Shown here: piece by piece, positions 48,337-61,615 of the stretch | How the letters are laid out: each line of letters starts with the position of its first letter | Position numbering within the stretch: the first letter of the stretch is position 1 | Source: Spinacia oleracea | Lineage: Eukaryota; Streptophyta; Magnoliopsida; Caryophyllales; Amaranthaceae | Assembly (NCBI RefSeq): GCF_020520425.1 | Contig: NC_079487.1 | Coordinates: 125,944,385-126,008,384, forward strand | Length of the DNA stretch: 64,000 nt | Direction of reading: 5' to 3' | Program-made: the position numbers and the translations under genes | The notes under the pieces: model-generated | The model's input: the letters and a program-made list of their open reading frames with translations, nothing else | Databases searched by the model: none | Told to the model about the DNA's origin: nothing

Positions 48337-49565
48337 CTCTCTTTAGTTACGTTCGTTGCTCAGAGTATATAGCCAAGCTAGCTAGATATAGTGCAACTTT
48401 GTTCCGGTGATCAGGTGATGAAAGCTAGCTTCTTTTAGTTTGAGCACGTGAAAAATAGGAAATCAATCGAAGCTAAGGATTGTGTTTAATTTGTGATTGC
48501 ATTTGCATATATAGGGGTGAGGACGTGAGGTGATAGTGTACTACAGTGAGCTAGCATGCAAGCATTTGTCAACAAAGATCAAACTAGCTAAAATGAATTA
48601 TTTGTATATTTTTCTTTGAATCAAAAAGAGGTATTCCTTCATCAAAACTACGATTGTTAATTGGGAAAATCTTACACTGTGGGATGTCTCTCGCTCGCTC
48701 ATGTCGTTTGAATAGCAGCGATTTCGAAGATACGGTCTAACGATTTATTGTACCCCGATGATAATTTTCATCTGATTCATCTAAGTCAATTTGAAAAAAA
48801 AATGAAACCATTGCGATCTCATATAATTATTTATCAACGAACCAACTTCAGGATGATACTCACCAAAAATATACGGAGTGCTAATTAAACCCCAAAATAC
48901 TCAATTAATTAATCCCACCATATGAGAACTTACTATACTCAAACAATGTAGTTTTATTGACTCTAAAACATCAATTATTAAAACAAAAGGGTCGACCTAA
49001 AAAACATTTGATATTTATAAACCTAGGTCGGTTTTTATATTGTTGTATACTCCGTCTTTGGCTAGTGGCTACTATCGTACATACAACTGGTAGTGGTTGT
49101 TAATCATGTGCGTTTTATTGTTCTCTTTGCACCTGATAAAAAGAACAAGTACATAATGTCGATTCTACATGTACTTAATTACTCCATCCGCCCCTTATTT
49201 TTTTATTGCATTTTCTGGGTCCTATGAATTCTCGTTAACCTATACTTCGCAAAAAATAATGTAGTTACGTGAGGTATTGTAAAACTCGGTTCAATGTATA
49301 GGTTTTTGGAAAAACACGACAACTTAGACACGCTAAATTGAGTAAAATTAGACTAAGACACGACTGCACGACCCAACCTGGCCGAGCCTAACCCTATTTT
49401 GGAATTTTTGGCACGGCCTCGGACCGATGCAAGTGGGCTTTACGTGGACCAAGCATGTTCAAGTCCTCAACCCGTGTGCTCGACTAATAGCCTAACCCGA
49501 CCAGGCCTACAACCATATTTAAAACCTCCCAATGAGTCTAACATGTACAGGCCCAATGCCAGACT
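48337..49565. other. Intergenic, with a decayed GC-rich repeat
   Basis: Mostly AT-rich and without genes. Bases 49310-49560 contain CACGACC/GGCCGAGCC-type motifs like those in the hAT-type repeats elsewhere in the window. The copy-4 CACTA element then follows. Confidence 0.35.
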
Positions 49566-49839
49566 CACTACAAGAATTTGTATCTTTAATGACAACCTAA
49601 TAATGACGGGTCAAAAATCCCGTTACAAAAGGCTTTTGCGACGAGATCACGAGACTAACCAAATAAAGATGGGAACACCCATCGCAAATATGTTTTACAA
49701 CGGATTAACGACGAATTTGTTCATTAACAACGGCCACCTTTTATAACGGGTCCGCGACAGAAAATCATACCGTTAAACAAAGATTATTAACTTTTAATGA
49801 CGAAATTTCCTATCATTTATAATACAATTTATTGCAGTG
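49566..49839. mobile_element. CACTA-like MITE, copy 4 (diverged)
   Basis: It starts CACTACAAGAATTTGTATC and ends ATTGCAGTG. The interior has lost many CG sites relative to copy 1, consistent with CpG decay and greater age. Confidence 0.75.
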
Positions 49840-50129
49840 TCCTTATCTATACAACATTTAACAAAAAAAAAAAAACGATCATACGGAGGACCCAAATGAC
49901 TTTAATTTACTGTAAGAGACAAAGTAGCTTAATTCTTGACTTTATCTGCAAAGGCAACGAAAGTGTCGATAGGTACCACAGGAATTTCAGTGCATCACTT
50001 GAATCTCTCATTACATATAGGCTTGTGTATGATATACTCCGTACTCCGTAGTCGATATGGGCTTGTGTATATACTCTGTACTCCGTAGATTTAATTTTTC
50101 ATAGCCCAATTTATCTTCTCTATTACATA

Positions 50130-50457
50130 CTCCCTCCGTCCCGAAATACTCGACCTGGTTTGACCGGCACAGAGTTTAAGGGATTTAAATTGACTTATTT
50201 AATTTAATAGATAGTAGTTGATAGTGGGGTATTATTTTAATGTAGTTAGTGGGAGGTGGGTTAAGAGGTGGGGTTGGTGGAGAGTAGGGGTTGAATTTTT
50301 AATTATTTTTTGTATGGAGTAGGGGGTAGGTGGGTTAATATGAGTGGAGTGAGAAATAATATAATATTGTTAGAATATTTCCATTTTTAGAAACAGGTCA
50401 AGTATTAAGGGACGACCCGATAAGGAAAACAAGTCAAGTATTCCGGGACGGAGGGAG
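50130..50457. mobile_element. Stowaway-like MITE
   Basis: Ends CTCCCTCCGTCCCG and CGGGACGGAGGGAG with TA on both sides. About 328 bp, with an AT/GTGGG-rich interior. Confidence 0.9.
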
Positions 50458-50459
50458 TA

Positions 50460-51035
50460 AGCTAAGAAGGGAGGGTTATTTTCGTAATCACGCTTTTGGT
50501 GTCCCCATATAAAATACTAAAATACCCTTCGTATTTCACACTTACCTATTGTTGTAAATCTGATTATTTATTATTTTAAAAAACTGATTAATTAGTTTTT
50601 TTTCCGGAAAATAATTACCTATATTAGCTATATAATCTTTGATTTTATTATATAAATCAATCACGGCAAATAATAACCTATGTTAGCTATATAAAATCTT
50701 TGATTTTATTATGTAAATCAATCACGGCAAATAATCCCCCAACATTCCAAAATAAACAGAAAATGTAATACTCAAACTATCTTCTAAACCAACTCGATGT
50801 TATTAGTTGAGCTGTTAAATTGAGTCTGCGTTGTATCACACAATAATTATACAGGGTTAATATGTCTACGCAGATTAAATGTGTAAAAAGGTTATTGTGA
50901 TTACTTTGCTTATTATTGGATTGCTATCGGATTGATTAATACTCAAATTGCCTTGCTAAACCATCTCGGTGTTATAGGACTGCATCAATGTCTTTTTTTT
51001 CCCCCTAAATAATAAAATGGATTCATTAATTAAAA
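50460..51035. other. Intergenic, no gene seen
   Basis: Contains a direct duplication: a segment with TAGCTATATAA and TCTTTGATTTTATTAT then AATCAATCACGGCAAATAAT occurs at about 50625-50675 and 50685-50735. Confidence 0.5.
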
Positions 51036-51799
51036 CAGTGTGTCTCATGTGTGACCAGTCACACCATCAACTTGATGGTGTGACGCGCGCAGCTAATATG
51101 AAAAAAGTTAATGACGGGTGTTACTTGACTTTCTATGTTGGTGTTACTTATACAGTTATACAGTTATACATTTTATTCGCTGTTACTTTTCTTGTTTTAG
51201 TACAGTTTCTTGAATTTCATGTTAGAGGTTCCTTGTGTAGACTGATGTTACTTGATTTTATATGCTCATGTTACTTGATTTTCTATGCTCATGTTACTTG
51301 ATTTTCTATGCCGGTGTTACTTATACATTGTATTCGTTGTTACTTTTCTTGTTTTATTGCAGTTTCATGTTAGAGGTTACTTGTATATAGACCGTGTTAC
51401 TTGATTTTCTATGATAATGTTACGTATACGTTGTATTCGCGGTTATTTTCTGGTTTTACTACAATTTCTTGTTCGAGGTTCCTTATATATATAGACTAGT
51501 GTTACTTGACTCTTTTTGTCGATGTTACTTTTAGTTATTGTAGTTTCTTCAATTTCATGTTAGAGGTTCCTTGTATAGACGGGTATTACTTGACTTTCTT
51601 TGCTGGTGTTATTTATGCATTATATCATTTGTTACTTTTCTTGTTTTATTGCATTTTCTTCAATTTCAGGTTACAAGTTTTTTGTATATACTGATGTTAC
51701 TTTATTTTCTGGGCTTTAAACATATTGGGCTTATTTATAAGTGTGAACATACCACACTATCAAGTTAATGGTGTGGCTAGTCGCATTTAAGATTTGAGG
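51036..51799. mobile_element. MULE family member A with GTTACTT-repeat interior
   Basis: The flanking 9-bp duplication TAATTAAAA is perfect (51027-51035, 51800-51808). Both ends carry a palindrome of about 23 bp (51060-51082 and its diverged partner near 51752-51774) inside imperfect inverted ends. The interior is a degenerate array of GTTACTTGA, TTTCTATG and CATGTTAGAGGTTCCTTGTA units. Open frames inside are products of the repeat. It lies 0.55 kb upstream of the SAM gene start codon. Confidence 0.85.
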
Positions 51800-52352
51800 T
51801 AATTAAAAAAAGTCATACATCTTTTCCAAACAAATTCCTTTCCCTCAAGAAAACCTCAATTCCTTTCCCTCAAGAAAAAAACAAAACCTTACCTCAAAAA
51901 AAGAAAAAAGAAAAAAACAAAACCTCAATGCCCGGTTCAGTCCAAAATCAAAGTTGTAAAGTCCATACGTTAATTAATATCATGGGCCTACATAGAATTT
52001 CACGAAGGCCCATCACATTACCTTCTCTCCCACTAAGGGCCCAAGGCCCCAAGGTCCCCAACTCTCCCCCCCACCCTCTCTCTCTCTCAACATTTTGCTT
52101 CCCACCTTTAAACTCTTTCAGAAAAGCTGCAAAATATAAACCCTAATTTCCGAAATCAAACCCCATTTTTAATATCTTTCATGTTTCTGCCAAATCAATC
52201 ACCTTCTTCATTCTTCTCGTTCCTTGTTGTTCGAAATTTTAATGTTCAATTCATTATTTAAATATTCTGTTTCGCCAGCTATTGAATCACAAAAAAAAAT
52301 ATTAGTGCTAATTTTTTCGGAGTTTTTGGGAGTTTGTCTTTGAGAATCTCCA

Positions 52353-55300
52353 ATGTCGGAAAGTACAAGGTCTGGTTTTACCGTTACCCTTGGGCGCGGT
52401 GGTCGGGTACATTTTCTTCGAACTCCTAACCCCCCCCCCCCCCCCCCCCCTATTTTTTAGGGTTTTAGTGATTGTTGATTTTCCCATTGTTTTAAGTTGT
52501 GAGCATGATGATTATGTCTGGAAATGAGTAGTTTCGAAGTGGAAAAAATGAAAATTTAAAGATATGGGGAAAATGATTATCTGGGCAACTATTTAAAATG
52601 GTTTAATAATTGGGAAATGCTTGTCGTCAGAAATAATGTTGGATATTTGGTGTTTACAGATTTGTTAGTAGGCGTTTTATTGTTTTGATTAATGAGTATG
52701 AGTTAATGTAGGTGGTGAAGAAGGCAGGTGGTTTACCAGAGGAGGGGTTTCATAATGATCGAGTGATGACAAGAAGTAAACGCTCGATCAGAGATAGACT
52801 AGGTGGAAATTCTGATGATAGACATCACCCGTACAGCAAGCGGTGCGTTACCTTACCCCTGATCTCAGTAGATGTATTTGAGCTCACTATTTTTGGTTTA
52901 GGCTCTTTGAGCTCACTATTGTTGGTTTAGGCTCTATACATAATTACATATATAACTAGTAATGTTAGTTGATAGCTATTGCATCGAAATTTCATCCTGA
53001 ATTCAATATGAACTTTGCTGCTTCCGCTGTTCAGCTTTTAGAATCAACCTACCCCTTTGAATTTCTATTGTTTAGTTCAATATTTGATTTCTCGAACATG
53101 CATATATTACATATAATCTACCCCATTGGGGTTCATAGTAAATTCTATTTCCACTAGTATTAAGTAGTATAGTCATCTGATTTACTAAGGTCTTCGTTCC
53201 TGGGTTGGCAGTTAATATCCTATGTTTATCATTCTCAGGCAACGTGGGGAGGGTTTTGGCACGAGTAGCGTAAATGGTAATGAGCTTTTCTGAGCATTAC
53301 AGTGTTCTACTTTTCTACATTTCAGAGCTTATTGTCCTGTTTCTGACCATGTTGCCTTTGGAACACAAAAGATATGCATCTACGTAAGGACGATCTTCGA
53401 TTTAAGTTGATGCAAAAAAATACAAGCCGGCAATCTCAGAACAGTGATTCACATGGTAACATTGATCTCCGAGATAAACTTTCGAGTAGGACCTCTCGGC
53501 AGTCAGTAGATAATAAGGCCATCCGTCCTCCTGAATCTGCTGTTACTACACGACACCCTTTGGTTGAACCAAGGAATACTGGGTTACCTAGGTACCCCAT
53601 TCTCGAACCCAGGGATGCCAGCATATTAGGGAGATATCCTTCCTCGAGAAACCCTAGTGAGTTGTCTGTGGTTAACCCTGGCCGAGCTTATTCTTCCTGG
53701 ACTTTGGACAATTTGAGACGAAGGTCTCCAGAGAAGCTTTATCACTCTTCTGCTTGTAGGGTGCTCTCTCCTGAAAGAAGTAGGGAAGATTTGCAGAGAA
53801 GGCCAATCAGGGGGCCATATGATGATGGGAGAAGTTCATGTATGAGAGTTAGTCCACCAAGACCTGTCACTTCTTCATCCTTTGTGATAAAATCTTCTCT
53901 ATCTGCTGCTCCTGTAAAGTCTTCTGTACCACTTCCTCCACATTATGCTCAAGCAAGTGGAATTATTCACAAGATCCCATCCACGGTATGAGTTCCATTC
54001 TTTTGTACCTTTATAATAAAAATGTCATTATGAATTTGGCAGCGAGGAGCTTGCAATTTTTGTATATATGCTTCCATTCTTACAGTCAAACTGACGGGAT
54101 ATTCATTAAAGTTATGGGGGTGTTTGGTTAGGAGAGGTTTGAGGGAAAAAGAGCTTTTTGGAGTGAGTTAGAGGTTTGACCATTAGAAAAAGCTAATTGG
54201 GAGTGTTTGGTTAGGAGAGGATTGAAAGAGAGTTTTGGAGTGAAAAAGCTAATTTTGAAAAAACTCAATATAGTAGCTTTTTGCAATTAGAGGTTTGTGA
54301 AAGTGGATGAAAATGATTATTTTGTCCTACTATTGCCTATAATTACAACAACTATTAACCTTGTTACCCTACATATTTTTCTCCTAAACACATTACTCAC
54401 ACCTTTTTTTTCATTTCACCCTATTTACTAGATTCGTTTTTTGTTGTAATAAATTTTATATTAGTACTTTGAACCAATTGAACTATATTGTAATAATGCT
54501 TAAAATATCATTAGTAATATTTCTCTATTGAAAAATATATATTATTGAATATTTTAAATTAAGAATATCTTTTTTTTTCAAAAAATAAAATTATTTTATC
54601 TAGTCAATGTTTATTAGAAAAATATAAAGAGAAAAAAAAATTAACACGATAAACTATTTGTCTAATATTAATAAGAAACAAAGTATGTCATGTCCTTAAT
54701 GGTCATTTTACATATTAAACAGCTAACAGCTATCATCTAATTCACCAAACACTGCAAACAGCTAATCGCTAACAGCTAGTCAAACCAGTTATCAGCTAAC
54801 AACTCCTAACCAAACAGGGCCTATATTTTGGTTAATGTTATTAATATTTCTGTAGAAATGTTATAAAATGCAAGTAAGGAAGTTCCTATGACACCTGTAC
54901 GAGTCTTTGGTGTTAATTTTGTTATGCAAATGTAGATATTGTTACTCTCTCTTGACCCATGATGTAACTAAATGGTCATGGTTTTTCAATTAGTAGGTCA
55001 CCAGTTGAAGCTTTGTCATTTTTCAATAACTATTAATGATGGTTAGCTCATAACTTGTGTAAATAAGGTTGCCGTTGATCTAGGGAGTGAAATGCATGCT
55101 ACTTTTGACTTAATATTTTCATGTTAAAACTTAATAACACTCGTGTTCGGCAACCAAAGTTATGAGCCTTTTTTATGAGTGCAGAGCTAATATTAAGTTA
55201 GCCTTTTGTTTTGGGCACATAGTACTCATTTTTCTGGTGTCTCATTTTTTTATTAGCATGAGGCTTATAACGAGTTAGACCTGTTTGTTATCACTGGGAT

Positions 55301-58300
55301 GAATTTATAAATATACTTGATGGCTGGCTGCTTTTTTTTTCTCCTTTCTGACACTGTACCTACCACTGACCAAAGATTTAGGCTACCTGAGTACCCACTA
55401 TGTGGTAATACTACTTTCAGAAGTTGGTGATGTGTGATTCAACTTATGGACTGTGTTGTCCTTACTCCGGTTATTGACCATCATAACCTTTGCAGGTTGA
55501 TGAATATCCCTCTGTCGAAAGCTTCTTGCAGTCTCTAGGGTTGGACAAGTACGCCATTTTTTTCAAGGCTGAGGAGGTCTGTATTCCTCATATTTGGCTG
55601 CTTTGTCACTCCAGTCTTTTTCAAGAATACGGGATAGTTGTAGTATAGAAGTTTATTTTGCTTCAGACTAGCAGATTCTATACTTGTTTAGGAAAATGAT
55701 TGTGCTTCTGTAAGTAAGCTTAAAACCTGGCAACTACTACTCTGACATGAAACAATTCCTTTGTCTTCCTCCTTTTTTATTCAGAGTTTTCAATATTACG
55801 TATGTTTTCTTTCACCTCATGGGTTATAGGGTGGTTTAGATGCATCTATGAAGCAATATTACCAAGACTTTTCATATCTTTTGGCCATTTATGCTTTGAT
55901 ACAAACTCATAATACTGTTAGCCTTTCGTACACAAAAGCGAGAAGATATTACGTCATTCTATGTTAATGGTACAGAATTTTTAGAAAGGGCGGAATACTT
56001 CCATGCTAGCCATTGAGTTATTATAAACCATTAAAACATTTTTCTTCTCAGCATCCTTAGTACCCGTAAGAATTTGCAGCATCTGGAAAAAATAGCTTTT
56101 TACAAGGGCTGGTTGTAGGTAATCTAGCTTATAAAAATCCACCCCCCCCCCCCCCCCCCCCCCCACCCCACCCCCAAGTGCAGAGAGTCTGTTGAAATAA
56201 AAATATACAGCTACCTAGTATATTTTAATATGGCAAGTGAATTGAAAATGCGTGATGGAGAAAGCATTATATCCCTTGGGTAGTTATGTACCAAAAACCC
56301 TTGCGACCTTAGTGTTTGACACCATTCCTTTTACTTGGATTACATATGTATCTATCAGTTTCAAACAGAAGCATAAATTACATAACTCTGCATATGTATT
56401 GAATCCTCTTTTCTGTGTCTGAGTAAGAATGTATCTTTTTGTGCTACTTTGACATTGGTATTACAGAGGATCTCAATCTTATGTGCTCAATCTTCTTCTA
56501 ACCTGGATTTCTCATGGTGTTTGTGTTTGTGTTTGTTCTTAATTGTTCCTCGCAGATTGACAAGAATGCTTTGAAGCAATTAGGTGACACTGACTTGAAA
56601 GAGTTGGGCATACCGATGGTAATTTGCAAAGCTCCCTGTATTTTGTATTTTTCCCCCTTTGCTGTTGTCCGTAGATTTCTTAAAAAGATCCTCACTTATC
56701 ACCATCACATTAATGTCAATTGTCTCATAGATTTCTTTTGCAAGTTGCTGATCTTTCAGTTACAATATACTAAAGAACAACAATGAATTGTGGAATCTTT
56801 TGTGTCGGATGATATTTATCAATTGCATAGTTCCGTGTATGCACCAGTAAAATCTTCTTCTGCCATGCTACCTAATTTGTGCCTTTGAAGACCTGTCGTT
56901 ATTTTCCTTCTTTTATGGTTTTTGTGTATGATGGTTTCTGGTATTTATTGAGTTTTAAAATGAAGTATTTTCCCCGTCACTCATAGTCCATGAATTACGA
57001 GCTACTCCCTCAGTCCCACATATCAGGTATATATTGGCAAATGGAACCGAGATTAAGGAGGGAGAAAAAAGTATGCCCTATAACTTCGAGAAAAGGTGGA
57101 GTGGAAAATCTTACACGGAAGGGAATGTATGTATTAGTACGGCCAACCGTTTTTGGTAAATAAATACGTTAGTTTTGGGTACTGGTTTTGCATGTGGACT
57201 TCAAGTCGATGTAGTCATCTTATTTTCGTACTCAGGGTTTTGCATCAACTCTGGGACCTGGAAATACTTGAATCCCTCGTATATACTACTATTCTTCCTT
57301 TTCTTTTGGTTTTGTTTAACGTCTTGTCCCTGTTAAATTCATAACCGCTTTCTGTGAAGGAATTGGGAAAGCTGGTCTTTCCATGAGGGCATGCTTGGAT
57401 TGGGGGGGGGGGGGGGGGTAATGGTATCAAGGGGGTAATAAACTAAAAAAATAAGGTAATTGAACGTGGTGGTGAGGGAATGAAGTGGTGGCAAAGAGAG
57501 TAAGCTAGTGTTAGTAAGAAGAAAAGAAAAGGAAAGGGGAAATAGTTACCCTCATTATAGGGGTAATGGTTACCCATCATACCACTAGGGTGATTATTAC
57601 CCTCATTTAAGGGGTAATATCTTCCCCTTCCTCCCTTTTCCTCACAACACCACCACTTTTCATTATTATACCACCAGACCACCCTCTTTGCAACCACCCC
57701 AATTCATCTTGATTTTCCTTGTATTAAGGTGGTTTGACTTTTATTACCCCCTTAATCCATTACACCCAATCCAAGCATGCCCTAAATGTGCAATTTTGGA
57801 TCTGTTCTCCTCAGCTTTAACTTGCTTATATTTCTTTTGGCTGAATGAATGGAACTTCTTTTTGCTAAACTTTATATTTGTTGCAGTTTTGCTTAGATTT
57901 ACTTATTATCTTTTAGTTGTACTTTACTTATTTCTGCGAAAATTCATTTAGTTTGCCGAACTTAACTTTTTATGCTGAGACTTTATTTTGATAAGTTGGG
58001 AAGTACAGACCCTAGTTGACTTGTTTCATAGTCTTAATTTTAGCAGTCACAAGACTCACACCAACATTTCAAAAGAATCTTGTGGACTGTTTATGGATGC
58101 TATGTCTGTAAAGAATGCATCCCTAATCAAATGGAAGCATAATTTTTCTTGATATTTTGATTTCCACCCTTGCTATATGAGTTGCCGATGTTGGGCAGAA
58201 TGCATGTATTTTTGTTACTGGAGGCAAGTTAGCCCAGGTCTTTTGTATACTGTGTTTGGACAAGGACTTGAAGGAACAGAAAGGGAGGAAGAGTTACAGA

Positions 58301-58566
58301 TCCATTTTCCGTCTTCTAGGCATGGGTGGGGTGAAGGGAAGGAACAAAACTGAAGCCATCTTATTTTGTTTGCCTTTAATGATTCCAAATTGTTTCCTTT
58401 ATGCTCTTTATTATGGTCTCCTGGTTCTGAAAATGACAACAGCTATAGTAGACAATGAGCTTATTTCTTAGGCTTCACTTTGTGATTGATGGTGATCATT
58501 CTTTTGCAGGGGCCTAGAAAGAAGATTCTCCAATCTCTTGCGCCTCGTTCTAGACGGCTTCCATAA
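52353..58566 (+). CDS. SAM-domain protein, seven exons
   Basis: Exons: 52353-52406, 52712-52842, 53239-53276, 53372-53985, 55496-55576, 56556-56618, 58510-58566. All boundaries are GT/AG with consistent phases, giving 345 aa. The N-terminus (MSESTRSGFTVTLGRGGR) is followed by a basic KRSIRDRLGG segment, then a Ser/Arg/Pro-rich, probably disordered middle (76-279). A C-terminal sterile alpha motif spans about 281-338 (VESFLQSLGLDKYAIFFKAE ... GPRKKILQSL). SAM domains mediate protein or RNA binding by oligomerisation. Plants have a small family with exactly this layout and unknown function. The SAM domain is split over three short exons. Exon 3 (38 nt) has the least support. Introns 4 and 6 contain transposon-like inserts, and intron 1 starts next to a long C run. 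Confidence 0.88.
54116..54821. mobile_element. Inverted-repeat MITE in SAM gene intron 4
   Basis: It starts GGGGGTGTTTGGTTAGGAG and ends CTCCTAACCAAACAGGGCC. GTGTTTGGTTAGGAGAGG recurs inside at about 54203-54220 as a partial direct repeat. Ends are approximate, and no 8- or 9-bp duplication is seen. Confidence 0.65.
56144..56174. repeat. Poly-C tract in SAM gene intron 5
   Basis: A near-uninterrupted C run of about 30 nt. Another C run of similar kind lies at 52431-52450 in intron 1. Such runs are prone to length errors in assembly. Confidence 0.85.
57386..57783. mobile_element. Inverted-repeat MITE in SAM gene intron 6
   Basis: It starts AGGGCATGCTTGGATTGGG and ends CCCAATCCAAGCATGCCCT, a perfect 19-bp inversion. 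Further inside there are GGTAATGGT/ACCATTACC-like repeats and a G run (57400-57418). Target duplication not evident. Confidence 0.82.
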
Positions 58567-59384
58567 CAGTACCGACAGTTTGAAAGAAAACCAGTTGCAA
58601 ATTCTTGTTTGGCATGTATTCAACTGCAAGTTTCTCCACAATGGTACTCTTAGTCATTGTTACACCTTGGGTTGATCATATAGGCCCCTTACGCTGTTAT
58701 CAAATTTATCTACTTCAACTGTTGATAAATCATGCATGTTGTGTGGGGAAGTTGAGTAGTTGATGTATGTATGATAATTGAAATTTTTTGCCATGATTTT
58801 GCAATTGAGCCTGGAAATTGAGAAGGCAAGGATTGTTTGACTTTTAGCTCTTAGTTTAGCATTGGTCATGATTCATCCATATGCATTAAGCTTTTGGTAT
58901 AGGCTGATTATTCCATATGCATTGAGCTTTTGGTATAGGTTGATTATTCCATATGCATTAAGCATTTAAGCTTTGGTATAGGTTGATTGTTCTGGATATG
59001 TGGGTAGATGATGATTGCTACTCCCGTATTTTTTTGTCCAAGCCGGTCAAGCCATCTTCACTGTTTTGATAGTTGTGATGTGAGGCGACTTGAGCTCGAG
59101 TTCCCAAGCCCCAAACTCGACCTCGACTCTACTTGAAAACTCGTGAGCTATAAATTTTGACTTTAGTTTCACAAGCTTGAATATTTTAAACTCGACTTGC
59201 ATCTCGACTTGAGCTAAGCTCACTAGAGTTATCTTTTTTACCGGATCGACTTAGCTTCCGAGTTGTGTTGTCTCGTTAGTAAACTTGGTTATTGGATAGT
59301 GGTAGGGTTTTTATTCGGCATGGCCTTTATTAGACATAGTCAATATGGGTCAAATTTATAATACAATAATTTTGAAAACTGATA
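58567..59384. other. 3' flank of SAM gene with minisatellite
   Basis: 3' UTR-like DNA, then a unit of about 42 bp (TTCCATATGCATTAAGCTTT then TGGTATAGGTTGAT) repeated about three times at 58875-58998. Bases 59085-59250 hold ACTCGA/GAGCT-rich degenerate repeat. Confidence 0.6.
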
Positions 59385-59666
59385 CTCCCTCCGTCCCAGA
59401 TTAGTTGTTACACTTTCCTTTTTCGCCCGTCCCAGATTAGTTGTTACACTTCTAAATTAGGAATGACCCCACAATTATTATATTGTCTTTTTCTTCCTAC
59501 TGATTTTTTTGTCCCCACACCCTCTCTCATTCAATTAAAAAAATACTTCACTAACTCCTATCAGATCTACTTTTTCAATAAAATAACAATTGATAATCAA
59601 ACAACCACATATCACCTAAAATTTTGTGCAAACGTAAGTGTAACAACTAATGTGGGCCGGAGAGAG
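59385..59666. mobile_element. Stowaway-like MITE
   Basis: It starts CTCCCTCCGTCCCAGATTAG and ends with the inverse ...TAATGTGGGCCGGAGAGAG, TA on both sides. CGTCCCAGATTAGTTGTTAC is duplicated inside the left arm. Confidence 0.85.
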
Positions 59667-59668
59667 TA

Positions 59669-60369
59669 TAATCTATGATATAGAAAATTATATGAATAAC
59701 TTCGTATTCTCTTGTATTCGCATACGACTTTTTTTTCATTTTTCCTTGTTTGTTTGCTGGATCAGTCTCACTATCGGCCCTCTATTGACCCGTGAACTGT
59801 TTTGACTCGCTCATTATTAACCTGTTAAAATTGACCCTTTCGTTACCCGATCCACTTTTGACTCGTACTGACCCTGACCCGATCTGCCCAATAACTAGGT
59901 CTAATCATTAGGACCCACATGAAAGCTCCTAGTTGTGATGATCGCCTGATCTGACTGGGGAAAGAGGAATTTACACCAGAAAACTAGAAATAAGTATGTG
60001 GGGAAAATGGTTGGTAAGAACCTTTTTTCCTTAGGCTTCTTCAACGTCAATCAATTGTACCTTCAATAATCAATAGTTTGTGAGACTTTTACGAGTCGCA
60101 TAAAGCCATAAACGTATTGTTTTAGGTATCTGAAGCTCTTTATCTGTGGAAATTGGTATTGTTTCTGAAATATGAATATGGCGAGGCTGCTCCTAAATTT
60201 TGAATGTTTGACTCTTAACTTTCGATACTTCAAGAAGCCAAAATGAATCCTAATTAGTGGGAAGGGGAGATCAGATGGTGGATATTGATGAGAAAAATAG
60301 GGGGGATTTTGAAAAGATAATATATGAGTCATTGATTTTTCATTCATTGGTTGATATTGCTCAAACTCT
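59669..60369. other. Intergenic, no gene seen
   Basis: No recognisable gene. Some TGACCC/GACTCG repeats near 59780-59890 look like part of a decayed hAT-type repeat. Confidence 0.35.
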
Positions 60370-60378
60370 AACTTGTAG

Positions 60379-61606
60379 CAGTGCGTCTCATGTGTGACCA
60401 GTCACACCATCAACTTGATGGTGTGACGCGCGCAACTAATATGGAGAAAGTTATAGAATAGTGTTACTTGACTTCTATGCTGGTGTTACTTATACATTGT
60501 ATTCGTCGTTACTTTTTTTTTTTTTTTTTTTACTGCAGTTTCTTGAATTTCATGTTAGACCTGAGGTTGCTTGTATAGACGAGTGTTACTTGATACTCTA
60601 TGCTGGTGTTACTTATACATTGTATTCGTCGTTATTTTTCTTATTTTATTGCAGTTTCATGTAAAAGGTTCCTTGTATAGACTAGTGTTACTTGACTTTC
60701 TATGATGATGTTATTTGTACATTGTATTCGCTGTTATTTTCTTGTGTTTACTACATTTTCTTGAATTTCATGTTCGAGGTTCCTTGTATAGACTATAGAC
60801 TGGTGTTACTTGATCTTTTATGCTGATGTTACTTTTAGTTATTGCATTTTCTTCAATTTCATGTTAGAGGCTCCTTGTATAAACTAGTGTTATTTGAATT
60901 ACTATGCTGATGTTACTTATACCTTGTATTCGCGGTTACTTTTTTTGTTTTATTGCAGTTTCATGTAAGAGGTTCCTTGTATAGACTAGTGTTACTTGAC
61001 TTTCTATGATGATGTTACTTGTACGTTGTATTCGCTGTTATTTTCTTGTGTTTACTACATTTTCTTGAATTTCATGTTCGAGGTTCTTTGAATAGACTGG
61101 TGTTACTTGACCTTTTATGCTGATGTTACTTTTAGTTATTGCATTTTCTTCAATTTCATGTTAGAGGTTCCTTGTATAAATTGTTATTACTTGAATTTCT
61201 ATGATGATGTTACTTATACCTTGTATTCACGGTTACTTTTTTTGTTTTACTGTGTTTCCTTCAATTTCATGTTAGAGTTTCTTTGTATATACTGATGTTA
61301 CTTTATTTCTATGTTGATGTTACTTTACTTTCTATACTGATATTACTTTATTTTCTATATTGATGTTACTTTATACTTTCTATACTGATGTTACTTTATT
61401 TTCTATATGTTAGAGTTTCTTTGTATATACTGATGTTACTTTATTTTCTATGTTGATGTTACTTTATTTTCTATAGTGATGTCACTTTATTTTCTATGCC
61501 GATGTTACTTTATTTTAAGCCTTTAAACGCGTTGGGTTTATTTATAAGTGTGAACATGTCACACCATCAAGTTGATGGTGTGGCTGGTCTCATATAAGAC
61601 TTGAGG
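60379..61606. mobile_element. MULE family member B with GTTACTT-repeat interior
   Basis: The 9-bp duplication AACTTGTAG is perfect (60370-60378, 61607-61615). Palindromes sit near each end (60403-60425 and 61560-61582). The interior is a longer version of element A: higher-order units of roughly 250-300 bp are visible, and the right part degenerates into TGATGTTACTTTATTTTCTA repeats. The frames inside (for example 60461 and 61107) are repeat products. Confidence 0.87.
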
Positions 61607-61615
61607 AACTTGTAG

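Noticed and set aside
49399..49746. 115-codon open frame
   Set aside because: It crosses from decayed repeat into CACTA-like copy 4 and has no domain.
51017..51768. Several open frames rich in Leu/Phe/Tyr
   Set aside because: They are products of the repeat core of MULE element A, and the same pattern recurs in element B.
60461..61295. Hydrophobic small open frames
   Set aside because: Products of the GTTACTT-type repeats in MULE element B.
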